DNA from: Onstottus_B arcticum
GTDB lineage: Bacteria > Acidobacteriota > Blastocatellia > UBA7656
NCBI GenBank assembly: GCA_038040485.1
Contig: JBBPIE010000004.1
Location: 220,175 to 284,174 of the forward strand
Reading direction: 5' to 3'
DNA length: 64,000 nucleotides
Below the pieces are notes generated by a model. The model saw nothing but the letters and a program-made list of their open reading frames with translations. It did not search any database and was not told the origin of the DNA. Made by a program: the position numbers and the translations under genes. Positions within the stretch are counted from its first letter, which is position 1; every line of letters starts with the position of its first letter. Positions 9,380 through 17,747 of this stretch are shown in pieces.

Positions 9380-9843
9380 GCCCGCGATTGACTTATACAA
9401 CAAGGGTCACGAAAGTTCTACCAGCTCCAGCCGCGCCGAAGCTGTTCTTCTCGTCCTCGACGATGCGAGGATCGCTTCGGACTTCTTTCAACTGCTGAAC
9501 TGGAAGACGCTGTTCAAGCGTCACGATCAAGGAGAAGTCGAAGCTCGGCGGCGAAGAAGTCTACGTGATCGTCAAGACTTCCGAGAAAGACCACGAGGTA
9601 ATCGACTATGTCTCTGCGAAATCGTTTCTGTTGTTGAAGCGCGACGTGCTGCGGTCGACGGTCGGCAGCGACGGCCCCGAGCCGGTGAGCGAAGTCTACA
9701 GCGACTACAGAGAGGTGGACGGCGTGATGATTCCGTTCGTGACGACCTCGAAGCTCCCCGGGTTTGGCAACGTGATCATTCGCGTCAAAGAAATAAGGTT
9801 CGGAGTCGATGCGCTGGACACGGAGTTCCGATCGAATCACTAG
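9380..9843 (+). pseudogene. remnant of a secreted LolA-like/outer-membrane-lipoprotein-sorting-type gene, frameshifted
   Basis: Two overlapping frames together read like the end of one protein. The first (from about 9380) reaches DFFQLLNWKTLFKR. The second (from about 9522) continues VTIKEKSKLGGEEVYVIVK and then SEVYSDYREVDGVMIPF, with a C-terminus DALDTEFR. This Y-R-E-V-D-G-V-x-I-P-F pattern is typical of periplasmic proteins of the lipoprotein-sorting fold in Acidobacteria (family recall, not searched). No signal peptide or 5' half is present. The join at about 9520 needs a small indel, so this is a truncated, frameshifted relic. Confidence 0.55.
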
Positions 9844-10152
9844 TAACAAATTCCGAACCGGGCTTAGGGATGTTCTGACTTCGCGACAGCCTGAGGCCTT
9901 CCGTTTTCTCGCCTGAATCCACAGTCTGTGTTCCGAGCAATCGCTAACGAAACTCGCCCGCATTGCCAGAAGTGTACGATTGTATTGGGTGCTATACAGA
10001 CTTGAGCGGCGGTTCATGAAGAGTTATTGACTTCGATTTGCTTCTGCCCTATTCTCGCGCCGTCTTTAGCCGGATCGCAGCAACAACACGTCCAAAGAAG
10101 GCCAAGCCACTATCGCGGAGGCGGCGAGGCCTGCCTGACATAGGAGAGGACT

Positions 10153-10662
10153 ATGCTAAGCAGAAGACTTGCTTGTAGAAACCAAGCATCTATCAATCGG
10201 CACGCAAAGCGCGTAGACAGCCGCCGGGGGGCGATTGCTTTGGTGCTCGTGCTCTGTTGCGTGGGCTTTGCTGTTCGAGCTCTGAACGGCTGGAAGCACG
10301 CGTCAGCGAAAGCCAATCCACCTGTTTCAGCCTTTCCCTCGTCGGCGCGATCAAGCTCCCAGGGAGTGTCCAAGGAGCCTGCAAGAGTAGTCAAGTTCAG
10401 TCTATTCGATGCCGGCATCTATCCGCGCGAAGTCCACGTTGACAAAGGCTTGATAGCGATCACGATTGAAGACTACTCAGGCGGTACGACTGCGCTCGTG
10501 GTCGAACGAGAAACCGGTAACGCGCCCGAACAGGTGGGGAGTGTCGGGCGGGCAGGCGGTCACTGGCGCGGCCGCAGCGAAATCAGGCTCGGTCCGGGGC
10601 GCTACCAGGTTCGGATGGCCGATCGCCCAGACAATCGAGCGTTGCTTGTAGTCGAACCGTAA
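10153..10662 (+). CDS. single-pass membrane protein with cupredoxin-like domain
   Basis: 169 residues; ATG with AGGAGAGG upstream. After a basic N-terminus there is one membrane segment (about 27-43, GAIALVLVLCCVGFAV). A Ser/Ala-rich linker follows, then a beta-rich domain (about 75-169) with the pattern FDAGIYPREVHVDKGLIAI and later LGPGRYQV. This resembles cupredoxin-fold domains, but no Cys/His copper site is visible, so a structural role is as likely as electron transfer. It lies 66 bases upstream of the RHS gene and may share its promoter. Intergenic 9844-10152 holds nothing I recognise. Confidence 0.65.
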   Translation: MLSRRLACRNQASINRHAKRVDSRRGAIALVLVLCCVGFAVRALNGWKHASAKANPPVSAFPSSARSSSQGVSKEPARVVKFSLFDAGIYPREVHVDKGLIAITIEDYSGGTTALVVERETGNAPEQVGSVGRAGGHWRGRSEIRLGPGRYQVRMADRPDNRALLVVEP

Positions 10663-10728
10663 CAGAGCAAACCGCAGATCGGGACTTGTAAATCTATTCG
10701 ATTATCGAGACCAACAGGAGCAAGAGCC

Positions 10729-13700
10729 ATGATGCCCAAAAGCCGATACCGAAGACGAGCCACTCGATTGTTGACCGCGTTTGCAGCCCTGCTCATTCTG
10801 GGACTGACGGCGATCGCACAGGAGCAGAGCCAATACGACCGAGGCACGCCGCCCCAGCACACGGCGGGAGTTTCGTCGCTCGGCAGCTACACATCGGCGG
10901 ACATCGGCACGATCAACCTGAGTAACGGCTCGCTCAACTTCAAGCTCCCGCTAGGTAGCGTTGGCGGCCGCGGGTTCTGGCTGCCGCTCACGCTCAACTA
11001 TAGCAACAAGCTGTGGTCGGGCAGGAGGAGCCAGGTCTTCATCAGCGACCCGGCGCCCGGCCACATGGAAGCAGCGGCCTGGGCGGCGTACAACGACTAC
11101 ACCGCGGACATCTATAACGCTGTTGCGCCGGGCTGGACTGTAGGAGCCGCCCCTTTCCTCAAGGCGCGAGGCCAGGGCATCAATTCGAATAACAATCCGA
11201 ATGGGTGTACTGACTTTTCCTGGGCGCTAGTCAAGCTCACGCTTACGCTGCCCGACAGGGGCGAGGTCGAGTCTCGCGACGATCAGCGGGCCGGCGCACC
11301 GATGACTGCTCAGACCTTCGGGCCGACCGGCTGCCGCACGCAGGACGGCTATCGAGGTAAGCGCTGGCATGCGACCGACGGGTCAGGAACGGTCTTCATC
11401 AGCGACAACGACAACGGAGTTGTCAACGGAGACCTGGCGGGAAAAGTCATCACTGCCGACGGGACTCGCTACCATTTTGTAAACGCAAGCTCAGGCAACG
11501 TGGGAGGCTCTGCATACTTGAACAATATTGCGCGTTGCGATTGGGTGAGGGATCGCAACGGTAACAAAGTCAGTATCGACTATCCAACCGGGAGCAAGGT
11601 GGTGTACACGGACCAGCTCGGTCGCCAGACCATCGTGGAGTTCAGCGTGTCCGATTCACAGTTCCCGGGAGAGACTCTGGCGCTGCGAGTGACACTGCCG
11701 GGTTACAACGGAAGCCTGCGCTATTACAAAGTGCGGAGCGGTGTGATGAATCTGAACTACCGCTCGGACGACAACCCGGTGCTGCCTGTTTATAACGGGG
11801 CTTACCCGACCGGAGTGATCGGGACCGAGCTATTCGCCGCGTCGTATGAAGCCGGCATGGAACGCATCGACGATAAGCAGGTGCTGACCCAGCTCGTTTT
11901 ACCCGACAGTCGAGCCTTAACTTTCAAATACAACCGCTTTGGCGAAGTGGCCGAAGTGCAGCTCCCAACCGGCGGCAAGGTTCAGTACGACTACGTTAGT
12001 GTGCCGTTGGATACCCCCAATGGGAACGGTTTGCCTTCGGGCAATTCACTGGCGGCCGAGGTGATTGCTTCAGGGCAGCAGGCGGGAGGCAACGTCCGGG
12101 CGGTTGACCGGGCTGTCGTTGCGCGGCGTACCTATCCCGATGGCAGCACCCTGGAAGGGACTTGGAGCTACAGCTACAAGATCACCAAAACAAGAGCCAA
12201 ATGCACATCCGGCGGAATCACCTTATTAGACGAGTGGCATTATTTTCTCCTCGCCCAGCGGTTCTTGACAGGGTCAACCAGCACAGGCGCGGATGGAACG
12301 GGCTACTCTTTGTGGTCTACTGGGATCGAGCGGCGCAGCGAGATGGTTGATACCAATGGCACGACGGTGCTGTCGGCGGCAGAACAAGACTGGGGTCAGC
12401 GCGCTTCGGTGTCGTGGTCAACCGGCTACACAATCGAGCAAGTCGCCAATGACAATCGAGTAGCCGAGCAGCGAAAATATCTCGACGACGGTAGCATGTC
12501 GAAGACCGACATCTTCTACGATCCAACGATCGCAGCGTCGAACCACATCAACAATCCCTCCGATGTCTACGAGTACGATTTCGATCAGACGTTGAAGCGC
12601 CGCAGCACAACCAGCTACCTTATCCTCACTCCTTACACCAGCACCGGGGTCAACACCGTCAATATCTTGAGTCTGCCGCTTCAGCAGTCGGTCTACGATG
12701 GGGGCGGAGCTGAGCTGGCGCGCACGACCTACGAGTACGACAACTACGCAGCGGATGGGAATCACGCCGCGCTGCAGAGCTACACGCCGGATGCCTACAA
12801 TCACGATTCAGGGTACGGGTTTGGCTACACGACGCGCGGCAACGCCACGCAGATCACGCGTATGGTCAACGCCTCGACGTTTACCTCCGCCTTTCCGCGC
12901 TACGACACGCTGGGGAACGTAGTGTCGACTAAGGACCCACGAACTAACATCACGACGATCAGCTATCTTGACGACTTCGGCAACGGCGCGGGTCCCGGGT
13001 TCGGCGGCAGCGGCAGCTTCGGCCCGACCTATTCTTTGCCGACGCTGATCACCAGCCCACCGCCCAATCCCACAGAGCCTCAACAGACTGCTCGCAGTCA
13101 GTATGATTTCTCAACTGGGCTGCTCACCGGGTTCAAAGACCGCAACGGCACCATTACTCAGACTCTCTACAACGATCTATTCGACCGGCCTACTCAGATC
13201 AAGTCAGCCCTTGGCACGCCGCTCGAGAATCACACTGTTATGTACTACGCCGGGTTGAATCCGCTGACGGTGTTCGGCGTGACTCTGACCAACAACGACA
13301 TGCTGACGGCGAAAGACCAGAGCGGCATCGATGACGGCAACCTTCGAAGCTGGACAAAGACGGACGGCTTTGGACGAACGCTAGACTCCTTCGCACGCGA
13401 CCCGCAAGGCGACGTCAGAACAACAGCAACGTATGACGGACTGGGGCGTGCCAAACGCATCACTAACCCCTATCGCACTACGAACGATCCGACTTATGGA
13501 TATACCGACACGACATTCGATTTGCTCGGCCGAGTGACCAGGGTCGAGACTTTCAGTGGAAGCGGAGTATCTGCTGGCGCAGTGACGACTGCTTACTCCG
13601 GCAATCAGGTGACCGTGACGGATCAAGCGCTGAAAGTGAGGCGCAGTGTCACAGACGGGCTTGGCCGCTTGAAGCAAGTGATCGAAGACCCAAATCTGCT

Positions 13701-16089
13701 GGCTTACTCGACGAACTACACTTACGACGCGCTGGATGATCTGACTAGCGTGATACAAAACGTGCAGACCCGCACGTTCGCTTATGACGGTTTGAAGCGG
13801 CTGACTCAGGCATTCAATCCAGAGAGCGGGACAGTCAACTACACCTACGATGCGAACTCGAATCTTGAGACGAAGCTGGACGCGCGGCTCATCACAACGA
13901 CTTATGCCTATGACGCATTGAACCGAGTGAAGAGCCGGATGTACGAGAACGACCCGCAAAGCACACCCGCGGTTTCCTACAAATACGACGCGCAGGCGCT
14001 GCAGGCTGGTTCGCCTCCATCTTTCGATCGCGGCTCCTCCGTCGGAAGACTGGTGGCGGTCACTTATGGCGGCGAAAGCTCCGGAACCTATCGTGGCTAT
14101 GATCAACTTGGCCGAGTAGTTCGACAGGTTCAACAGACCGATGGTATAGACTATGCGGTGGATGCGACCTATGACCTTGCGGGGGAAGCAAAGACCGAAA
14201 CCTATCCCGCGGTCCCCGGATTCGCCGACAGACGCACTGTGAGTTTCAACTACGACACCGCCGGAAGGATGAATTCCATCTCAAGCGCGGCGACCAGCTA
14301 CGCTGCCGCTGCAGGTGTTTCGAGCATGACTTACTCCCCCCACGGCGGACTCGCAACCGAGACTTATGGCAGCGGTCTGGTTCACGCGATGACTTACAAC
14401 CCAAGGCTGCAGCCGGACCACATCAAGCTGGGAACGGCTGCAGCTCCTGCTTCGATACTTGATCTCGAATACACCTACAGCAATTCGAATCCAAACATCC
14501 ACGACAACAACGGAAATGTTCGGACCCAAAAGGTCACCGCCGGCGCGTTCTTTCTCACCCAGACGTATACCTATGACGGACTGAATCGTTTGGGCAGCGC
14601 CAGCGAGAAAGTTGGCAGCGAAACCAACCCTCGCTGGTCCCAAAGTTACGGCTACGATCGCTTCGGCAACCGCACATCGTTGATCAACTCGGGCAGCGAG
14701 GCCAACTTGCTGCCAACGCAAAGCACGCCGGCGATCGACTCCGCGACAAATCGACTCGTTGGGTTTCACTACGACGCCGCGGGAAACCTGGCTCAGGCCG
14801 ATTTCGTGACTCGCTACTATGACGCAGAGAACCGCATGGTGCGGATTGGAAAAACCCTTCCCAGCTATCAGTATGACGGAGAGGGACGGAGAGTATCAAA
14901 ACGTCTGCAAGGGCCACAAAGCGGCACGACCGTCTACTACGTCTACGACATAGCAGGGGTGCTAGTCGCCGATTACACCTTTGGCGGCTTTGGTTCTTCG
15001 AGCCAGGAATATGTCTACGGCGCAAGCGGCTTGGTTGCGACGATTCAGCGGGGGAATGCGACGGCAACGTACCTGACAGCGGATCATCTGGGTTCGCCGC
15101 GCGTCGCGACTAATAACAGTCAGGCTGTGGTTAGCCGTCACGATTACTTGCCGTTTGGTGAAGAGCTTTCGGTGGGCATCGGCGGCCGGACGGCTGGAAT
15201 GGGCTACGGAGGGATCGACGGTGTTCGCCAGAAGTTCACCCAAAAAGAAAGAGATAATGAGTCGGGGCTGGATTACTTCCTTGCGAGGTACTACTCCTCG
15301 GCGCAGGGACGGTTCACTAGCCCCGATGAGTTTGTCGGTGGGCCTGATGAGTTATTCGATTTCTCGGGCGCGGCATCGAGCAATCCAACTTTCTATGCAG
15401 ACCTGACTGATCCTCAGTCCCTTAACAAGTATCAATACTGCTACAACAACCCGCTTCTTTACATCGACCCTGATGGGCATCAGGGGATCAAGAAATGGAT
15501 TCAGGACACACTCAGGGGCGCTGCTGCCACGTTCAACGCGGACAATGGTCTGCCCGCGCCTAGCGGTGACCAAACAACGACAGGTCGAACAATAGGCCAC
15601 CTTGCCGCAATCACCCAGGGCGTCACGGAAGTTGTGACGGGCGGAAATATGATCGTGGGAGGTGGCACAGAGGCTGTAGTGACGTCGCCTGCTGCGACTA
15701 CAGTGGTCGGCGCAGTAGTTCCAGCAGCAGGGGTAGGAGTCGCAGTTGTTGGTGGGGCCCTAGTGGTGCACGGCGGCGGTGTTCTCATCAACACAACTGT
15801 CAACATTTTCAAGAAGGGTGATACCACTGCCAGCAACTCGCAGCAACAAAGTCAGCCGCAACAAAGTCAGCCTGGCCCCACCACAGAAGTAACGCCAAGA
15901 ACGAATTCCAAGGCTTTTGAGGCAGTAAAAGGGTCGCCAGCCAAGCGCAACAAAGAGAGTGGAGAAATCTGGGTAAAGGACAGGCTTCACAAGGATCATT
16001 ACGAGGTTTACAAGAACCAGAAGAAATTTGAAAACGGCAAGAGGAACCGGTCTGTTTGGGAAGACGGCAGAGCTAAGGAGAAGTTTTAG
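10729..16089 (+). CDS. secreted RHS-repeat polymorphic toxin
   Basis: 1786 residues with a signal peptide (residues 1-31, after RYRRRATR). The N-terminal half carries beta-rich and YD repeats; many repeats of the form YDGLGR, YDALNR and YDTAGR run to about residue 1500. The RHS core ends with NESGLDYFLARYYSS and the IDPDGH motif at about 1579, where the toxin tip begins. The tip has a Gly/Val-rich hydrophobic stretch (about 1640-1690) and a short basic end with KDRLHKDHYEVY and RSVWEDGR, probably the catalytic part. The exact toxin family is not recognised with certainty; a small nuclease is likely. The immunity gene follows 17 bases downstream. Confidence 0.9.
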   Translation: MMPKSRYRRRATRLLTAFAALLILGLTAIAQEQSQYDRGTPPQHTAGVSSLGSYTSADIGTINLSNGSLNFKLPLGSVGGRGFWLPLTLNYSNKLWSGRRSQVFISDPAPGHMEAAAWAAYNDYTADIYNAVAPGWTVGAAPFLKARGQGINSNNNPNGCTDFSWALVKLTLTLPDRGEVESRDDQRAGAPMTAQTFGPTGCRTQDGYRGKRWHATDGSGTVFISDNDNGVVNGDLAGKVITADGTRYHFVNASSGNVGGSAYLNNIARCDWVRDRNGNKVSIDYPTGSKVVYTDQLGRQTIVEFSVSDSQFPGETLALRVTLPGYNGSLRYYKVRSGVMNLNYRSDDNPVLPVYNGAYPTGVIGTELFAASYEAGMERIDDKQVLTQLVLPDSRALTFKYNRFGEVAEVQLPTGGKVQYDYVSVPLDTPNGNGLPSGNSLAAEVIASGQQAGGNVRAVDRAVVARRTYPDGSTLEGTWSYSYKITKTRAKCTSGGITLLDEWHYFLLAQRFLTGSTSTGADGTGYSLWSTGIERRSEMVDTNGTTVLSAAEQDWGQRASVSWSTGYTIEQVANDNRVAEQRKYLDDGSMSKTDIFYDPTIAASNHINNPSDVYEYDFDQTLKRRSTTSYLILTPYTSTGVNTVNILSLPLQQSVYDGGGAELARTTYEYDNYAADGNHAALQSYTPDAYNHDSGYGFGYTTRGNATQITRMVNASTFTSAFPRYDTLGNVVSTKDPRTNITTISYLDDFGNGAGPGFGGSGSFGPTYSLPTLITSPPPNPTEPQQTARSQYDFSTGLLTGFKDRNGTITQTLYNDLFDRPTQIKSALGTPLENHTVMYYAGLNPLTVFGVTLTNNDMLTAKDQSGIDDGNLRSWTKTDGFGRTLDSFARDPQGDVRTTATYDGLGRAKRITNPYRTTNDPTYGYTDTTFDLLGRVTRVETFSGSGVSAGAVTTAYSGNQVTVTDQALKVRRSVTDGLGRLKQVIEDPNLLAYSTNYTYDALDDLTSVIQNVQTRTFAYDGLKRLTQAFNPESGTVNYTYDANSNLETKLDARLITTTYAYDALNRVKSRMYENDPQSTPAVSYKYDAQALQAGSPPSFDRGSSVGRLVAVTYGGESSGTYRGYDQLGRVVRQVQQTDGIDYAVDATYDLAGEAKTETYPAVPGFADRRTVSFNYDTAGRMNSISSAATSYAAAAGVSSMTYSPHGGLATETYGSGLVHAMTYNPRLQPDHIKLGTAAAPASILDLEYTYSNSNPNIHDNNGNVRTQKVTAGAFFLTQTYTYDGLNRLGSASEKVGSETNPRWSQSYGYDRFGNRTSLINSGSEANLLPTQSTPAIDSATNRLVGFHYDAAGNLAQADFVTRYYDAENRMVRIGKTLPSYQYDGEGRRVSKRLQGPQSGTTVYYVYDIAGVLVADYTFGGFGSSSQEYVYGASGLVATIQRGNATATYLTADHLGSPRVATNNSQAVVSRHDYLPFGEELSVGIGGRTAGMGYGGIDGVRQKFTQKERDNESGLDYFLARYYSSAQGRFTSPDEFVGGPDELFDFSGAASSNPTFYADLTDPQSLNKYQYCYNNPLLYIDPDGHQGIKKWIQDTLRGAAATFNADNGLPAPSGDQTTTGRTIGHLAAITQGVTEVVTGGNMIVGGGTEAVVTSPAATTVVGAVVPAAGVGVAVVGGALVVHGGGVLINTTVNIFKKGDTTASNSQQQSQPQQSQPGPTTEVTPRTNSKAFEAVKGSPAKRNKESGEIWVKDRLHKDHYEVYKNQKKFENGKRNRSVWEDGRAKEKF

Positions 16090-16106
16090 AAAGGGGGAGA
16101 GAACCT

Positions 16107-16379
16107 GTGTCAGTTGACGAGATTTGTGAGAACTACGCGCGAAGAAAGACGAAGATTACTGTGAGGATTCTCGATGATGAGAATGACATGATCCTGATTG
16201 AAGGGGACGCATCTGCGTTAGAGTTTCTTGGTAAACTTTTTTTGGCACAGGCAAGTGCCAGTGATTGTGGATTTCAGATAGCGCCAAACTCAGCGGGAAA
16301 GGCCCTTTTCAATCCCAATTCCACCTTGGGTATATACATTCATCGTGTCCCTTGTATACACAAAACTAGCAATGAGTGA
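16107..16379 (+). CDS. probable immunity protein for the RHS toxin
   Basis: 90 residues from GTG 16107, with GGGGGAGA upstream and only 17 bases after the RHS stop codon. The small acidic product has ILIEGDASALEFLGKLFLAQ and a late GIYIHRVPC. This recalls Imm32-like immunity proteins, though that is pattern memory. Position, size and coupling support an immunity role. The preceding toxin tip is basic and this protein is acidic, as expected for a binding pair. Confidence 0.65.
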   Translation: MSVDEICENYARRKTKITVRILDDENDMILIEGDASALEFLGKLFLAQASASDCGFQIAPNSAGKALFNPNSTLGIYIHRVPCIHKTSNE

Positions 16380-16419
16380 TCGCCTTCATTTGTCACCGGC
16401 TAAAGAAAACCGCAAAGCA

Positions 16420-16600
16420 ACAACCTTCCGCGCGAGCCCCCTTCGAGGGGGGCGTCCCGAAGGGAGCAAGGCGAAGCGCGTGCGAGGAACGAGCCGCGCG
16501 AGACGCAGCGACCGGAGTGGCGCGCAGGGGGGTGGGGAACCGGAGCGCGCGGCGGCGGTGCAGTTTCCGCCGCAAGCGCGAGGAAGATACCGGGGCGTAC
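16420..16600. other. GC-rich, purine-skewed non-coding block
   Basis: After the immunity gene the sequence changes to a very GC-rich block containing a CCCCCT/AGGGGG hairpin (about 16438-16453), then runs such as GAAGCGCGTGCGAGG. All long frames here are Arg-rich and have no start site or family look, so I read it as non-coding. Imperfect inverted sequence follows at about 16600-16640 (ACGATAAC with GTTGTCGT) and a GCCACT/AGTGGC stem at about 16637-16655. No gene is seen between 16380 and 16779. Origin unknown; it could be a dispersed repeat. Confidence 0.4.
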
Positions 16601-16779
16601 GATAACGCGTATTATGTTGTCGTGCAGCGCAAGTGCCACTGGCTTTTTTTAGTGGCGCGCGAGCTGGCCTCGAACACACCTTAGGTTGGCAGCCCGAGAA
16701 CGCGAACTTACTTGCTCGATTTCCCAGCCTTCCTGAACACGGTCCTATTTGAAACAACGGCTTCGGGTTGAGTAACTTC

Positions 16780-16989
16780 TCAGCCTTGGTTGCCGCCGCG
16801 AACCCATTTGCGAAACAGCGACGCCCTGCAAATGAGCTTCCTTCGGCTTGGCAACTCAATGACGTGCAGCCGGTCCTTGTTGATCCAGTCGTAAATGGTA
16901 GTGACGCAGCTCCCGCTGGAAGCCGCCGCCTCTTTGATGCTCAGCATCTGTGTGTCTCTGGCGCAGAACGGACAGGGGGCGAGAAACAT
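16780..16989 (-). CDS. small helix-turn-helix (excisionase/MerR-like) protein
   Basis: 69 residues; ATG 16989 is preceded by GGGAGGATCAAGG. A CPFC pair near the N-terminus is followed by a HTH_17-type winged helix: MLSIKEAAASSGSCVTTIYD, then W, K, R, L and the closing wing ELPSRRKLICRASLFRKW. Such short proteins bind DNA and are often excisionase-like or small regulators. It lies between RHS debris and the RHS toxin cassette, so a link with cassette movement is possible but unproven. Confidence 0.65.
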   Translation of the reverse strand: MFLAPCPFCARDTQMLSIKEAAASSGSCVTTIYDWINKDRLHVIELPSRRKLICRASLFRKWVRGGNQG

Positions 16990-17084
16990 CCTTGATCCTC
17001 CCTCGTGTTTGCTGTACGGGCTCTGTACTTAATAGACGTATTCTGAAGATGTTTTTTTGCAGAAAGAGTCTAGAACGACGGATG

Positions 17085-17192
17085 CGGGCGGTTATCGCTA
17101 GTCAACAAGGCCGCGCCATTTGTGTCCAGCGCGCATCAATACGACCTGCTGAATCGAGTCACCAACGCAGCCACGGTGACGGCAGGCAACAG
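17085..17192 (+). pseudogene. RHS-repeat fragment
   Basis: In one frame the sequence reads VNKAAPFVSSAHQYDLLNRV, then TNAATVTAGNR and a stop codon. The QYDLLNRVT part is a canonical YD/RHS repeat. There is no start, no core and no tip, so it is a relic of another RHS gene or displaced tip cassette, about 1 kb from the intact RHS gene. The rest of 16990-17369 holds nothing else I recognise except the csbD upstream region. Confidence 0.6.
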
Positions 17193-17369
17193 GTGACTCC
17201 GTTTACGACACGGCGACCACATTTCTTTTCCAAATGGTTCAATATTGCACAGCAATTAGTTCCAGGCCGGAGGATTATCAGTAAGCACCTCAAGAAACTA
17301 CTCGATTGCTTCATAGTCAAGAGGCTGCGGGCTGTTACGTGAATCTTTGAGTGAGGCTAAGGGAGACAT

Positions 17370-17579
17370 ATGTGGAACGAAGATGAGATTGAAGGGAAAG
17401 GCAAACAGGTCAAGGGCGCAATAAAGGACAAGGCTGGGGACTTGCTCAATGATCGCGACCTCGAAGCTGAAGGCAAAGCCGAGCGCCTTGAAGGAAAAGT
17501 CCAGGAGAAAATAGGCGAAGTCCGCAGAAACGCCGGTGATGCGCTGGAGAAGGCGGGCAAAGCCATCTCAGGCAAATGA
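17370..17579 (+). CDS. CsbD-like stress protein
   Basis: 69 residues, ATG with AAGGGAG upstream. The whole product is charged and Gly/Lys/Glu-rich in the CsbD pattern: MWNEDEIEGKGKQVKGAIKD, then KAGDLLNDRDLEAEGKAERL and KVQEKIGEVR. Members are small, hydrophilic and usually induced by general stress; the biochemical role is unknown. It stands alone between RHS debris and the OmpA gene. Confidence 0.9.
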   Translation: MWNEDEIEGKGKQVKGAIKDKAGDLLNDRDLEAEGKAERLEGKVQEKIGEVRRNAGDALEKAGKAISGK

Positions 17580-17747
17580 TGGTTCGGAATCGATCCGATC
17601 CAGCTTGCTAACAAAGCGGCCGGTAAGCGTGCCGCCCGGCGATACTCAGGGCATGAACAGTCATGCCGGCATCCTCAAACGCTGAATAAATCAATCGTAG
17701 GATGCCGGATTACCTCGAAACAGGGATTCGAACAGGAGATTTGTAAA

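Noticed and set aside
16600..16640. Integron attC site or Tn3-type recombination site
   Set aside because: The inverted pair is short and lacks the core-site consensus; no integrase or resolvase is nearby.
16345..16684. Arg/Gly-rich open frames in the GC-rich block
   Set aside because: They arise from base composition; no start site and no family-like motif.
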